This document shows positions 16,544-25,249 of a stretch of DNA of 64,000 nucleotides, piece by piece. The DNA is from Methylocella silvestris BL2. GTDB taxonomy: Bacteria; Pseudomonadota; Alphaproteobacteria; Rhizobiales; Beijerinckiaceae. The notes under the pieces were generated by a model. That model searched no databases. It was not told the origin of the DNA and was given only the letters and a program-made list of their open reading frames with translations. A program made the translations under genes and the position numbers. The stretch covers positions 3,127,001-3,191,000 of the forward strand of contig NC_011666.1 of assembly GCF_000021745.1 (NCBI RefSeq). Direction: 5' to 3'. Position 1 is the first letter of the stretch; every line of letters starts with the position of its first letter.

Positions 16544-19500
16544 ATGAATGAGATCGAGACGGCGCGCGGCGTTTTGCGCACGGCCGAAGGCAAGGGCGGG
16601 GGCGAGGCCAAGTCCGGCCCGGATTATTCCAAGAGCCTCTATCTGCCGCAGACCGACTTTCCGATGCGGGCCGGCCTGCCGAAGAAGGAGCCGGAGCTGC
16701 TCGCCCGCTGGCGGGAGATCGGCCTTTACGAGCGCATGCGCGAGGCGGCGCGCGGGCGGCCGAAATTCGTCCTGCATGACGGCCCCCCCTACGCCAATGG
16801 CGACATCCATATCGGCCATGCGCTGAACAAGATCCTCAAGGATCTCATCGCCCGCTCGCAGCAGATGCTTGGGGCCGACGCCAATTATGTGCCGGGCTGG
16901 GACTGCCACGGCCTGCCGATCGAATGGAAGATCGAGGAGCAATATCGCGCCAAGGGCCGCAGCAAGGACGAGGTGCCGGTCAATGAATTTCGCCGCGAAT
17001 GCCGCGCCTTCGCCGAGCATTGGGTCGAAATCCAGCGCGAACAGTTCAAGCGGTTAGGAGTCAATGGCGATTGGGATCATCCCTATCTGACCATGACCTA
17101 TCCCGCCGAGGCGACGATCGCCCGCGAGATCATGAAATTCGCCGAGAACGGGCTGCTCTATCGCGGCTCGAAGCCGGTGATGTGGAGCGTCGTCGAAAAA
17201 ACCGCTCTGGCCGAAGCCGAGGTGGAGTACGAGGACCACGTCAGCGATTGGGTGTTTGTGGCGTTTCCGGTGAAGCGCGTTGGCGCGGTCGGTCTGCCGG
17301 AAGACATTGTGCCGGGCGTCGTGTCTGCCCATCCCAACAACGATGCTCTTGAAAAGGCATCTATAGTCATCTGGACTACGACGCCCTGGACAGTACCGGC
17401 TAATCGAGCGATCAGCTTTTCAGCAAAAATTCCCTATGGGCTGTATCGCATGACGCTGGCGCCCGAAGGAAACTGGGCTCCAATCGGGGCAACGTATTTG
17501 CTCGCGGACGCCCTCGCTGATGGTGTATTCAAATCTGCAAAAGTTGAGAGCTATGAAAAGGTCTGCGACGTTCCGCCGGACTACCTTCGGGCTTTGACGG
17601 CCGCTCACCCATTCGCTGCGACTATTCCCGGCTACGAATTCGCGGTTCCGCTTTTTGATGGCGATCACGTTACCGCCGACACCGGCACAGGCTTCGTCCA
17701 TACCGCGCCTGGCCACGGCCGCGACGATTATGATATCTGGACGTCACATAAGCGCTTTCTGGAAGAGCGCGGCATCGACACGCGCATCCCGTTTACCGTC
17801 GACGCGGACGGCTTTTTGACGAGGGAGGCGCCGGGTTTTGCCCGCCATCGCGTCATCGACGACAAGGGCAACAAGGGCGACGCCAATGAGGCGGTCATCA
17901 AGGCGCTGATCGAGGCCGGCAATCTTCTCGCGCGGGGCAGGCTGAAGCACCAATATCCGCATAGCTGGCGCTCGAAAAAGCCGCTGATCTTCCGCAACAC
18001 GCCGCAATGGTTCATCGCGCTCGACAAGGATTTCGAGCTTCCGCAATATCCCCTTACTTCCCCACAAAATCCCCTCACCCTGAGGAGCGGGCAAAGCCCG
18101 CGTCTCGAAGGGCGAGGGGATGGCGCTAGCTTGGCGACCCGGGCGCCCTCGTCCTTCGAGACGCCGCCTACTACGGCGTCTCCTCAGGATGAGGGCTTTG
18201 CGCCGACCCTGCGCGCGATCGCGCTTGCCGAGATTGCCAAGACCAAATGGGTCCCTGCCGCCGGCGAAAACCGCATCACCGGCATGATCGCCAATCGCCC
18301 CGATTGGGTCGTCTCGCGCCAGCGCGCATGGGGCGTGCCGATTGCGATCTTTGTCAACAAGGAGAGCGGCGACATCCTGAAGGATCGTCAGGTCAACGCC
18401 CGCATCACGGAGGCTTTTGCCGCTGAGGGGGCCGACGCCTGGTTCGCGGAGGGCGCCAAGGCGCGCTTCCTCGGCAACGCTCACAACCCCGAAGCTTTTG
18501 AAAAAATCGACGACGTGCTGGACGTCTGGTTCGATTCCGGCTCGACGCACGCCTTTACGCTCGACGATCCGCAAAACTTTCCGGGCCTTGCCGGCATCCG
18601 GCGCAAGCGCGACGGCGGCGATGACGAGATCATGTATCTCGAAGGCTCCGACCAGCATCGCGGCTGGTTCCATTCCTCCCTGCTCGAATCCTGCGGCACG
18701 CGCGGCCGCGCGCCCTTCGATCTCGTCCTGACCCATGGCTTCGTCCTCGACGAGAAGGGTCAGAAAATGTCGAAGAGCCAGGGCAACGTCACCGCGCCGC
18801 AGACGATCATCAAGGACGCCGGCGCCGATATTCTGCGCCTCTGGGTCGCCGCCTCCGACTATTCCGACGATCTGCGCATCGGTCCCGAGATCCTCAAGAC
18901 CTTCATTGAGACCTATCGCAAGCTGCGCAACACCATCCGCTGGATGCTCGGCACGCTCGCCCATTACGAGCCGGAGCGCGCCGTCGCCGTCGAGCAGATG
19001 GAGGAGCTGGAGCGGCTGATGCTGCACCGGCTGAAAGAGCTCGACGAGGATATCCGGGACGCCTACCAGCGCTTCGATCTGAAGCGCGTCGTGGCGCGGC
19101 TGTCGTCCTTCCTCAATTCGGATCTGTCGGCGTTTTATTTCGATATCCGCAAGGATGCGCTTTATTGCGAGCCGCCCTCCAGCCTGAAGCGGCTGGCGGC
19201 GCTGACCGCGATCGAGCAGATTTTTCGCGCCGTCACGCTGTGGCTGGCGCCCATCCTCGTCTTCACCAGCGAGGAGGCGTGGTTGTCGCGCTACCGTGAA
19301 AAAATCTCCATCCATCTCGAAACGCTGCCCGATCTTCCGGACGAGTGGCGCGACGAGGCGCTGGTCGTCAAATGGGGAAAGATCCGCCGCATCCGCAGCG
19401 TCGTCACCGCTGCGCTGGAGATCGAGCGCGCGCAAAAGCGCATCGGCTCCTCCCTGGAAGCCGCGCCGCAGGTGTTCATCGCCGATCCCGACCTGAAGAG

Positions 19501-19759
19501 CGCGCTCGAAGGCGTCGATTTCGCCGAAATCTGCATTGCGTCCGATATTTCCATCGCGGACGGCGAGGGGCCTATTGACGCGTTCCGGCTCGATGAGGTT
19601 CCGGGCGTCGCCGTCGTTCCGCGCCGCGCCGAGGGGCGCAAATGCGCCAGATCCTGGCGCATCTCGCCGCTGGTCGGCTCCGATCCCGACTATCCCGACG
19701 TGACGCCGCGCGACGCGCGGGCGCTGCGCGAACTCCAGGCGGCGGGACTTTGGCCGTGA
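16544..19759 (+). CDS. ileS: Isoleucine--tRNA ligase
   Basis: Class I aminoacyl-tRNA synthetase that charges tRNA-Ile; 1071 residues, long for the family. HIGH motif in [16 protein letters not shown]1 editing domain with [19 protein letters not shown] and [18 protein letters not shown], tryptophan-rich [12 protein letters not shown], and the KMSKS loop in [16 protein letters not shown]. The C-terminal anticodon-binding region ends in [10 protein letters not shown] as in other alphaproteobacteria. The extra length comes from about 42 codons at 18071-18196 made of two palindromic repeats in frame, between [11 protein letters not shown] and [11 protein letters not shown] stretch of the editing domain (about 17340-17620) has unusually AT-rich third codon positions. 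The stop overlaps the GTG start of lspA. Confidence 0.97.
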   Translation: MNEIETARGVLRTAEGKGGGEAKSGPDYSKSLYLPQTDFPMRAGLPKKEPELLARWREIGLYERMREAARGRPKFVLHDGPPYANGDIHIGHALNKILKDLIARSQQMLGADANYVPGWDCHGLPIEWKIEEQYRAKGRSKDEVPVNEFRRECRAFAEHWVEIQREQFKRLGVNGDWDHPYLTMTYPAEATIAREIMKFAENGLLYRGSKPVMWSVVEKTALAEAEVEYEDHVSDWVFVAFPVKRVGAVGLPEDIVPGVVSAHPNNDALEKASIVIWTTTPWTVPANRAISFSAKIPYGLYRMTLAPEGNWAPIGATYLLADALADGVFKSAKVESYEKVCDVPPDYLRALTAAHPFAATIPGYEFAVPLFDGDHVTADTGTGFVHTAPGHGRDDYDIWTSHKRFLEERGIDTRIPFTVDADGFLTREAPGFARHRVIDDKGNKGDANEAVIKALIEAGNLLARGRLKHQYPHSWRSKKPLIFRNTPQWFIALDKDFELPQYPLTSPQNPLTLRSGQSPRLEGRGDGASLATRAPSSFETPPTTASPQDEGFAPTLRAIALAEIAKTKWVPAAGENRITGMIANRPDWVVSRQRAWGVPIAIFVNKESGDILKDRQVNARITEAFAAEGADAWFAEGAKARFLGNAHNPEAFEKIDDVLDVWFDSGSTHAFTLDDPQNFPGLAGIRRKRDGGDDEIMYLEGSDQHRGWFHSSLLESCGTRGRAPFDLVLTHGFVLDEKGQKMSKSQGNVTAPQTIIKDAGADILRLWVAASDYSDDLRIGPEILKTFIETYRKLRNTIRWMLGTLAHYEPERAVAVEQMEELERLMLHRLKELDEDIRDAYQRFDLKRVVARLSSFLNSDLSAFYFDIRKDALYCEPPSSLKRLAALTAIEQIFRAVTLWLAPILVFTSEEAWLSRYREKISIHLETLPDLPDEWRDEALVVKWGKIRRIRSVVTAALEIERAQKRIGSSLEAAPQVFIADPDLKSALEGVDFAEICIASDISIADGEGPIDAFRLDEVPGVAVVPRRAEGRKCARSWRISPLVGSDPDYPDVTPRDARALRELQAAGLWP
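18071..18196. repeat. Pair of inverted REP-type palindromic elements inserted in frame in ileS
   Basis: Unit one (18071-18119) has outer arms CCCCTC/GAGGGG, the consensus CCTGAGGAG and GTCTCGAAGG, and a GCGGGC-AAA-GCCCGC hairpin. Unit two (18145-18196) is the same element reversed: GTCCTTCGAGAC and GTCTCCTCAGGATGAGG flanking GACGCCG-N7-CGGCGTC. The CCTCATCCTGAGGAG...GTCTCGAAGGACGAGG family is an interspersed repeat of Hyphomicrobiales. Together with spacer the insert is 126 bases, a multiple of three, and has no stop in the ileS frame, so it is translated. Confidence 0.85.
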
Positions 19760-20271
19760 GCCCACGCGTTCTTGGGGCGCTCGTCGCCGCCCTGACCCTC
19801 GCGGCCGATCAGGCTAACAAGCTCTGGCTGATCTTCGTCTATGGCATCGAACAGCGCCAGCCGATCGCGCTGGCCCCCTTCCTCGATGTCGTCTACGCCA
19901 AAAATCCGGGCATTTCCTATTCGCTGCTCAGCGCCCGGACCGATTTTCAGCGCTACGCTTTGCTGGGCCTCACCCTCGCCGCCACGATCTTCATGATCCT
20001 CTGGCTGTGGCGTTCGACCTCAAAGCTGATCGCCTGCGCGCTCGGTTTGATTATCGGCGGCGCGCTTGGCAACGCCTATGATCGCGCGGCCTACGGCTTC
20101 GTGGCCGATTTCTATCATTTCCACGTCGGCTCCTTCTCCTGGTATGTGTTCAACCTCGCCGATGCGGCGATCGTCGCCGGCGTCGCTTTGCTCCTTTATG
20201 ATTCCCTGTTCAGCGCCCGCGGCGCGGGGACAGGCGGCAAAAGCCGGGGCGAGGGCGCTTCGGCGCTATAG
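19756..20271 (+). CDS. lspA: Lipoprotein signal peptidase LspA
   Basis: Inner-membrane aspartyl peptidase that removes signal peptides from prolipoproteins; 171 residues. The GTG start at 19756 overlaps the ileS stop as GTGA, the usual ileS-lspA coupling. An in-frame upstream extension only reads ileS sequence in another frame. Four hydrophobic segments are visible. Catalytic aspartates lie in [20 protein letters not shown] and [14 protein letters not shown], and the N-terminal DQANKLW is conserved. It works together with Lnt, encoded at the far end of the window. Confidence 0.93.
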   Translation: MSPRVLGALVAALTLAADQANKLWLIFVYGIEQRQPIALAPFLDVVYAKNPGISYSLLSARTDFQRYALLGLTLAATIFMILWLWRSTSKLIACALGLIIGGALGNAYDRAAYGFVADFYHFHVGSFSWYVFNLADAAIVAGVALLLYDSLFSARGAGTGGKSRGEGASAL

Positions 20272-20361
20272 AAATTTTAACGGTTTTCTGCCCCTAAATT
20301 GCCCTTATGGCGCCCGATGGTCCGTGGCGAGCGAGCAGTCTGTCGCTGAGGATTTAAGTTT

Positions 20362-21063
20362 ATGGCATCGAACAGGATGAGCGCCGACCGTGTGCGGCTC
20401 CTTCGGCTTCTCGCCGTCAGTCTCGCCTTCTCCGGCCTCGCCGGCTTCAGCCCGGCCCGCGCGCAGGCGCCGCAGGAAGACACCAATCCGCTGAACTCGG
20501 TTCTCGGCTTCATCGGCATGCAGTTCGACAAGGACCGCGAATCGATCGATTATCGGGCGCGGGCGCCGATCGTCGTGCCGCCCCGCACCGATCTGCCGAA
20601 GCCCAAAGTCGCCTCGCGCGATGCGTCCTGGCCGAGCGATCCCGATATCGGCGAGCGCCGCCATGCCGCCGCCGAAGCGCAAAGGCCCGCGCCGCAGCTG
20701 ACGCCGCAGGCGCGCGTCGAATTGTCTCCGGCGGAACTCGCTGGCGGCGTCGGCGGCCACGCGACCGACGCGCCGCGCGCGGCGGAGGACGATTGTCAGC
20801 CGGGCGCCGGCACGCCGATCTGCCTCTACACGCCTTGGAAAGCGCTGCAAAGCATGGTCGGTCTCGGCGGCGGATCGTCGCCCGACAAGGTCGATCCCGG
20901 CGTCGAGCCGGATCGCCGCTATCTGACCGAACCGCCAATTGGCTATCGCAAGGCGACCGCCGCCGCCGCGGCGACCATCGACGCGCCGAAGGATCAGCCG
21001 GACTCCAGCGACGCGCAGGCTTATAACCGCTCGCAACGGCACAAGAGTTCAGTCGACGAATGA
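20362..21063 (+). CDS. Exported proline-rich hypothetical protein between lspA and M16 peptidases
   Basis: A 233-residue protein with a signal peptide (RLLRLLAVSLAFSGLAGFSP then ARAQ) and a mature part rich in proline and charged residues, without a recognisable domain. GAGGA nine bases before the ATG supports the start. The segment APIVVPPRTDLPKPK recalls the BamF/DUF3035 proteins found between lspA and M16 peptidase genes in other alphaproteobacteria. That link is positional and weak in sequence, and there is no lipobox cysteine in the leader. It may be an envelope-assembly accessory protein, but this is an inference. Confidence 0.6.
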   Translation: MASNRMSADRVRLLRLLAVSLAFSGLAGFSPARAQAPQEDTNPLNSVLGFIGMQFDKDRESIDYRARAPIVVPPRTDLPKPKVASRDASWPSDPDIGERRHAAAEAQRPAPQLTPQARVELSPAELAGGVGGHATDAPRAAEDDCQPGAGTPICLYTPWKALQSMVGLGGGSSPDKVDPGVEPDRRYLTEPPIGYRKATAAAAATIDAPKDQPDSSDAQAYNRSQRHKSSVDE

Positions 21064-21071
21064 GATTCTGC

Positions 21072-21094
21072 TAGCGTCGGCGACGCCGACGCTA
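21072..21094 (+). terminator. Perfect GC-rich hairpin after the lspA-region operon
   Basis: A 10-bp perfect stem (TAGCGTCGGC / GCCGACGCTA) with a three-base loop begins nine bases after the stop codon at 21063. It has no T-run after it, so it may be a non-canonical terminator or an mRNA 3'-end stabiliser. The next gene starts about 257 bases downstream. Confidence 0.5.
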
Positions 21095-21350
21095 TGGAAG
21101 CCAATCGCGACGACCGCCGAAATCGGCGGCTGGCGCTTCACGCGCCTGCCCTGCGCCGCCTTTTTGCGATCGCGGCGCTCCCAAGCGAGCCTTGATGTCG
21201 CCCCGCCTCAGCCCCTCGACGCAGGCCAAACCGCGCGGCGGCCTTGCTAAAGGACGGCGCCCTTTCTAAGTTTGCTTTGCCTCCGCCGCTCCCCTTCCGT
21301 CGATTTGGGGGCAAGGGGCGCGCGGCCGAATTTCAGAAAGCGGTGTCCCG

Positions 21351-22724
21351 ATGTCCTTCGCCCCTCCCCAAGCATCTTCCCTCACGCCATCGGCGGAGGC
21401 GCCGGCGAAGCCTAGCGGACCCGTGATCGGCCAGGCGAAACTCGCCAATGGCCTCGAGATCGTCGTGATCCCCGATCACCGCTCGCCGGTGGTGACGCAT
21501 ATGGTCTGGTACCGCAACGGCTCGGCGGATGATCCGCTCGGCAAGTCGGGCATCGCCCATTTCCTTGAACATCTGATGTTCAAGGGAACCAGCACGCATC
21601 CCCAGGGCGAATTTTCCCAGCTCGTCGCCGATTCCGGCGGCCAGGAAAACGCCTTCACCTCCAATGATTACACCGCTTATTTCCAGCGCGTCGCGCGCGA
21701 CCAGCTCGCCGTCTGCATGGAATATGAAGCCGACCGCATGAAGAATCTGGTGCTGACCGACGAAATCGTCGCCCCTGAGCGCGAAGTCGTTCTCGAAGAG
21801 CGCCGCATGCGCACCGATTCAGACCCCTCCGATCAGCTCAACGAGGCGGTGCAGGCGGCCCTTTTCACGCAGCACCCCTATGGGCGGCCGATCATCGGCT
21901 GGAACCATGAGATCGAGAGCCTCGACCGCTCCGATGCGCTCGCCTATTACGACCGTTTCTATACGCCGGAGAACGCCATTCTCGTCGTCGCCGGGGATGT
22001 TTCGACGGAGGAAGTCGTCGAACTCGCCGAAAAAATTTACGGGCCGATCCCGGCGCGCGGCGAGCCGCCGAAACGGGAGCGTCCGCGCGAGCCGGAGCAG
22101 CGCGCCCATCGCCTTGTCACGCTGGCCGACGAGAAAGTTGAGCAGCCCGCGCATCATGGCGTCTATCTGGTGCCGTCCTATCATACGGCGGCGCCCGGCG
22201 TCGCCGAGGCGCTGGAAGTGCTTGGCCATCTGCTTGGCGCCGGCCACACCAGCCTTCTGTTCAAGAATCTCGTGATCGATCAGAAGATCGCGGTCGGCGC
22301 GGGCGCGCATTATCTTGGCTCGGCCGTCGACGATACGCGCTTTTATGTCTACGCCGTGCCGGCGGAAGGGGTCTCGCTCGAGCGGCTTGACGCTGCGATC
22401 GACGAGATCATCGCGCGCGTCGCGGCCGAAGGCGTCGATGAAGCCGATTTCAAGCGCGCAAAGACCCGCCTGATCGCCGACGCCGTCTATGCGCAGGACA
22501 ATCAGGCCTCTCTCGCGCGCTGGTATGGCGCGTCGCTGGCGACAGGCCTTTCCATCGAAGATGTGACGCAATGGCCGCAGCGCATCGACGCCGTGGCGCG
22601 CGAGGACGTGCGCCAGGCGGCGCGGCTGCTCGACAAGAAGCGCAGCGTGACCGGCTTCCTTCTGTCGGCGCCGGCCGGAGACGAAGCTCCGCGCGACGGG
22701 CTCGAAGCGGCGCTGACCGCCTGA
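21351..22724 (+). CDS. M16 family zinc metallopeptidase, catalytic subunit
   Basis: Pitrilysin/processing-peptidase family protein of 457 residues. The inverted zinc motif HxxEH is present as GIAHFLEHLMFKG (about residues 65-77), and the distal zinc glutamate is expected in the segment ending APEREVVLEERRMR. The C-terminal half carries the usual duplicated fold. There is no clear signal peptide (MSFAPPQASSLTPSAEAPAK), so location is uncertain. It is followed after 55 bases by a second M16 protein lacking the zinc motif. Together they look like an active/inactive heterodimer comparable to mitochondrial MPP and known bacterial pairs. About 290 bases upstream hold no gene. Confidence 0.9.
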   Translation: MSFAPPQASSLTPSAEAPAKPSGPVIGQAKLANGLEIVVIPDHRSPVVTHMVWYRNGSADDPLGKSGIAHFLEHLMFKGTSTHPQGEFSQLVADSGGQENAFTSNDYTAYFQRVARDQLAVCMEYEADRMKNLVLTDEIVAPEREVVLEERRMRTDSDPSDQLNEAVQAALFTQHPYGRPIIGWNHEIESLDRSDALAYYDRFYTPENAILVVAGDVSTEEVVELAEKIYGPIPARGEPPKRERPREPEQRAHRLVTLADEKVEQPAHHGVYLVPSYHTAAPGVAEALEVLGHLLGAGHTSLLFKNLVIDQKIAVGAGAHYLGSAVDDTRFYVYAVPAEGVSLERLDAAIDEIIARVAAEGVDEADFKRAKTRLIADAVYAQDNQASLARWYGASLATGLSIEDVTQWPQRIDAVAREDVRQAARLLDKKRSVTGFLLSAPAGDEAPRDGLEAALTA

Positions 22725-22779
22725 AACCTATCCTCTTTTCGGCCGAAGCCCGTCGGGCGCGGCCGCTGGAATCTTGTAA

Positions 22780-24087
22780 ATGACACCGACCGCAGCCCTT
22801 GAAACGCCTGCCCCGCTCAAGCCAGCCGAATCCCGTTCACGCGCCGCGCAGGTGCAAAAAATTGTCTCCAGTGGCGGAGTCGAAGCCTGGCTCGTTGAGG
22901 ATTACGCCGTTCCGCTCGTCGCCGTTGAATTCGCCTTCAAGGGCGGCGCGTCGCAAGATCCTGCGGGCAAGCCGGGTACGGCCAATCTTCTGTCGGGGCT
23001 GCTCGACGAAGGCGCGGGTCCCTATGACGCCGAAGGCTTTCATCGCGCGCTGGACGAGGACGCGATCGAACTCTCCTTCTCCGCCGATCGCGATAATTTT
23101 CACGGCCGGCTGCAGACTCTCTCGCGCAATGTCGCGCCGGCCTTCTCGCTGATGCGGCTCGCGGTCAATGAGGCGCGGCTTGACGACGAGCCGTTCAAGC
23201 GCGTGTCGTCGCAGATCGCCGCCAGCCTCAAGCGGGAAGTCAATGATCCCGACCATGTCGCGAGCCGCGCCTTCCGCGAAAAGGCCTACCTTGGCCATCC
23301 CTATGGACGGCCCGTGCGCGGCGACCTCGACGTGCTGCCGACCTTGACCCGCGACGATCTTGTCGATCTCCGGACGGCGGTTTTTGCGCGCGAGACGCTG
23401 AAAATCGCCGTCGTCGGCGCGATCGACGCTGAGGCGCTGAAGCGCCATCTCGACGATGTGTTCGGCGCCCTGCCGCAGGCGGCGGGGCTGATCGCAACGC
23501 CCGAGGCGGAGTTCAGCAGCCTGGGACAGCGCTTTGTCGTCGACGTGGACGTTCCGCAATCGACAATCCGCTTCGGCCGGCCGGGCCTCGCCCAAAGGGA
23601 TCCCGATTTCTTCGCGGGCATGGTGGTCAACCATGTGCTCGGCGGCGGCGTCTTCTCGGCGCGCCTGTTCCGCGAGGTGCGCGAAAAGCGCGGCCTTGCC
23701 TATTCAGTCTATTCGCAGCTTCTGAACTACGACCATGGCGCGATGCTCTATGGCGGCACTTCGACCAAGAATGAGCGCGCCGCCGAGTCGATGGCGGTGA
23801 TCGAGGCCGAAATCCGCAATCTGTCCGAGGTCGGCCCGACTGAGGAAGAACTCGACAAGGCGAAGAAATATCTGATCGGCTCTTATGCGCTGCGCTTCGA
23901 CACGTCGACCAAGATCGCCTCGCAGCTGCTTCATCTGCAGACGGACGGTTTCGACGTCGATCAATTGGACGAGCGCAATCGCCGGATCGCGGCGGCGACC
24001 ATGGAGGACGCCAAGCGCGCCGCCAAGCGCCTGTTCGGCGACGCCAGCCTGCTGGTGGCCGTGGCGGGACGCCCTGTGGGGATGTAG
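22780..24087 (+). CDS. M16 family peptidase-like protein, non-catalytic subunit
   Basis: M16-fold protein of 435 residues. The position of HxxEH reads KPGTANLLSGLLDEGAGPYD, with no histidines or glutamate in the right arrangement, so it should not bind zinc. The conserved R/Y substrate-positioning region is present (LFREVREKRGLAYSVYSQL), as in non-catalytic partners. It lies 55 bases after the catalytic M16 gene and is probably co-transcribed, giving a two-subunit enzyme. This inactive-partner arrangement is known for bacterial M16B pairs. Confidence 0.88.
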   Translation: MTPTAALETPAPLKPAESRSRAAQVQKIVSSGGVEAWLVEDYAVPLVAVEFAFKGGASQDPAGKPGTANLLSGLLDEGAGPYDAEGFHRALDEDAIELSFSADRDNFHGRLQTLSRNVAPAFSLMRLAVNEARLDDEPFKRVSSQIAASLKREVNDPDHVASRAFREKAYLGHPYGRPVRGDLDVLPTLTRDDLVDLRTAVFARETLKIAVVGAIDAEALKRHLDDVFGALPQAAGLIATPEAEFSSLGQRFVVDVDVPQSTIRFGRPGLAQRDPDFFAGMVVNHVLGGGVFSARLFREVREKRGLAYSVYSQLLNYDHGAMLYGGTSTKNERAAESMAVIEAEIRNLSEVGPTEEELDKAKKYLIGSYALRFDTSTKIASQLLHLQTDGFDVDQLDERNRRIAAATMEDAKRAAKRLFGDASLLVAVAGRPVGM

Positions 24088-24135
24088 AGCGGCCGGCCGC
24101 GAGGCGTCTCGGCCTGGTGGAACGTTAGCAATCCC

Positions 24136-24639
24136 ATGGCGCGCAAGAAAATTGCGTTCGAATCGCCTTTCCCGACGCCGGCGTTCGAACCGGAGAGCCG
24201 GGCGGCGCTGCGGAAAGCGATGGAAGAAGCGCGGCGTTGCGGCCGCGACGATCTGTGGCGCGAGGCGCTCCGAAAGCTTTGCGCGCTTGATGGAATAGAC
24301 CTTAGCGATCCGCTGCATTGCAGTTTTTATGAAACGCTCGGCGCTTATGAACAGGCGCTGACCGAGAAAAATGGGCGCACGACGCGCGCCAGCCGGACCC
24401 GGCAAAAAATCAGAAACAAGGGAATCGTCGGCTGCCTCGAGGATTGGGCTCTGGCGCCTGCGCCGACCGAGGGGTTCGAGATGCTGATCCGAACCGGCCG
24501 GGCGGAGCTGACCGGCGAATTTCTGCTGCTGCGATATCCGGATCGATTTTCGGACAAAGCCGTCGCCGCCGCCAGAGCCCGGCTCGAACGCGCCGGGATC
24601 GATCCGCCTTCGCCAGCGCCGACTCGACCGAGAGACTGA
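24136..24639 (+). CDS. Conserved hypothetical protein, charged and helical
   Basis: A 167-residue soluble protein with no signal peptide or membrane segment and no family I recognise. It is rich in Arg, Ala and Glu and predicted mostly helical. The middle (RASRTRQKIRNKGIVGCLED) is strongly basic, and the end (FLLLRYPDRFSDKAVAAARA) resembles a small helical bundle. It starts 48 bases after the second M16 gene in the same direction, so it may belong to that operon. It converges on the GNAT gene with a 19-base gap. Codon use is like its neighbours, which supports a real gene. Confidence 0.6.
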   Translation: MARKKIAFESPFPTPAFEPESRAALRKAMEEARRCGRDDLWREALRKLCALDGIDLSDPLHCSFYETLGAYEQALTEKNGRTTRASRTRQKIRNKGIVGCLEDWALAPAPTEGFEMLIRTGRAELTGEFLLLRYPDRFSDKAVAAARARLERAGIDPPSPAPTRPRD

Positions 24640-24658
24640 AAAGCTCAAGGCCACGCCT

Positions 24659-25249
24659 TCACATCTGCTTTGCGCCCTCGCCTTCGCCGGGAATCGAAGC
24701 GTCGCCCGCGCCGAGCGGGCGTTGCATCAGCACCGTATCGATCCATTGGCCAAGTTTTCGCCCGACCGAGCGCAGCGTCCCTCTATGCGCGAAGCCGAGG
24801 TTCTTGTGCAGGGCGATCGATCCTGCATTGCCGCTGTCGCCGATCACGGCGATCATCTGCCGCCATGGGCCCGCCTCGCAGCGTTCAATGAGCGCTGCGA
24901 GCAGCATCGTTCCAACGCCGCGTCCGCCAAGGCCGACAGCGACATAGACCGAATCCTCGATCGTATGCCGATAAGCGGTTCGCGCCCGATATTCCGCAGC
25001 GTAGCTGTAGCCGACGATTGTCCCGTCGAGCGCCGCAATAAGAAAGGGCAGGCCTTGTTCCAGCGCGGCGGCGCGGCGCGCGGCGAATTCGCCGATTGTG
25101 GGAGGCGTTTCCTCAAACGTCGCGAGGCCATGCAGGACGTGATGGGCGTAGATCGCCAAGGCCGGCGCCATATCCTTCTCATCCGCGTCGCGGATGATGA
25201 GCCCGCAACCCGGCGGCTGACCCGGCGCGAAGGTGGATCTCTCCATCAT
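24659..25249 (-). CDS. GNAT family N-acetyltransferase (phosphinothricin acetyltransferase-like)
   Basis: Acetyl-CoA-dependent N-acetyltransferase of 196 residues from the ATG at 25249. Family features are LIIRDADEKDMAPALAIYAH, FLIAALDGTIVGYSYAAEYR, the acetyl-CoA loop VGLGGRGVGTMLLAALIERC (pattern Q/R-x-x-G-x-G/A) and ALHKNLGFAHRGTLRSVGRK. This resembles the PAT/bar subgroup, whose chromosomal members often act on methionine sulfone or sulfoximine analogues; the substrate here is not proven. Its start overlaps the stop of the PQQ dehydrogenase gene (ATGATGA), so the two are coupled. The much longer in-frame extension is a shadow of that gene. Confidence 0.85.
   Translation of the reverse strand: MMERSTFAPGQPPGCGLIIRDADEKDMAPALAIYAHHVLHGLATFEETPPTIGEFAARRAAALEQGLPFLIAALDGTIVGYSYAAEYRARTAYRHTIEDSVYVAVGLGGRGVGTMLLAALIERCEAGPWRQMIAVIGDSGNAGSIALHKNLGFAHRGTLRSVGRKLGQWIDTVLMQRPLGAGDASIPGEGEGAKQM

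Noticed and set aside
17744..19765. Minus-strand frame of 673 codons inside ileS
   Set aside because: IleS motifs are intact on the plus strand; the reverse frame has no ribosome-binding site or family match.
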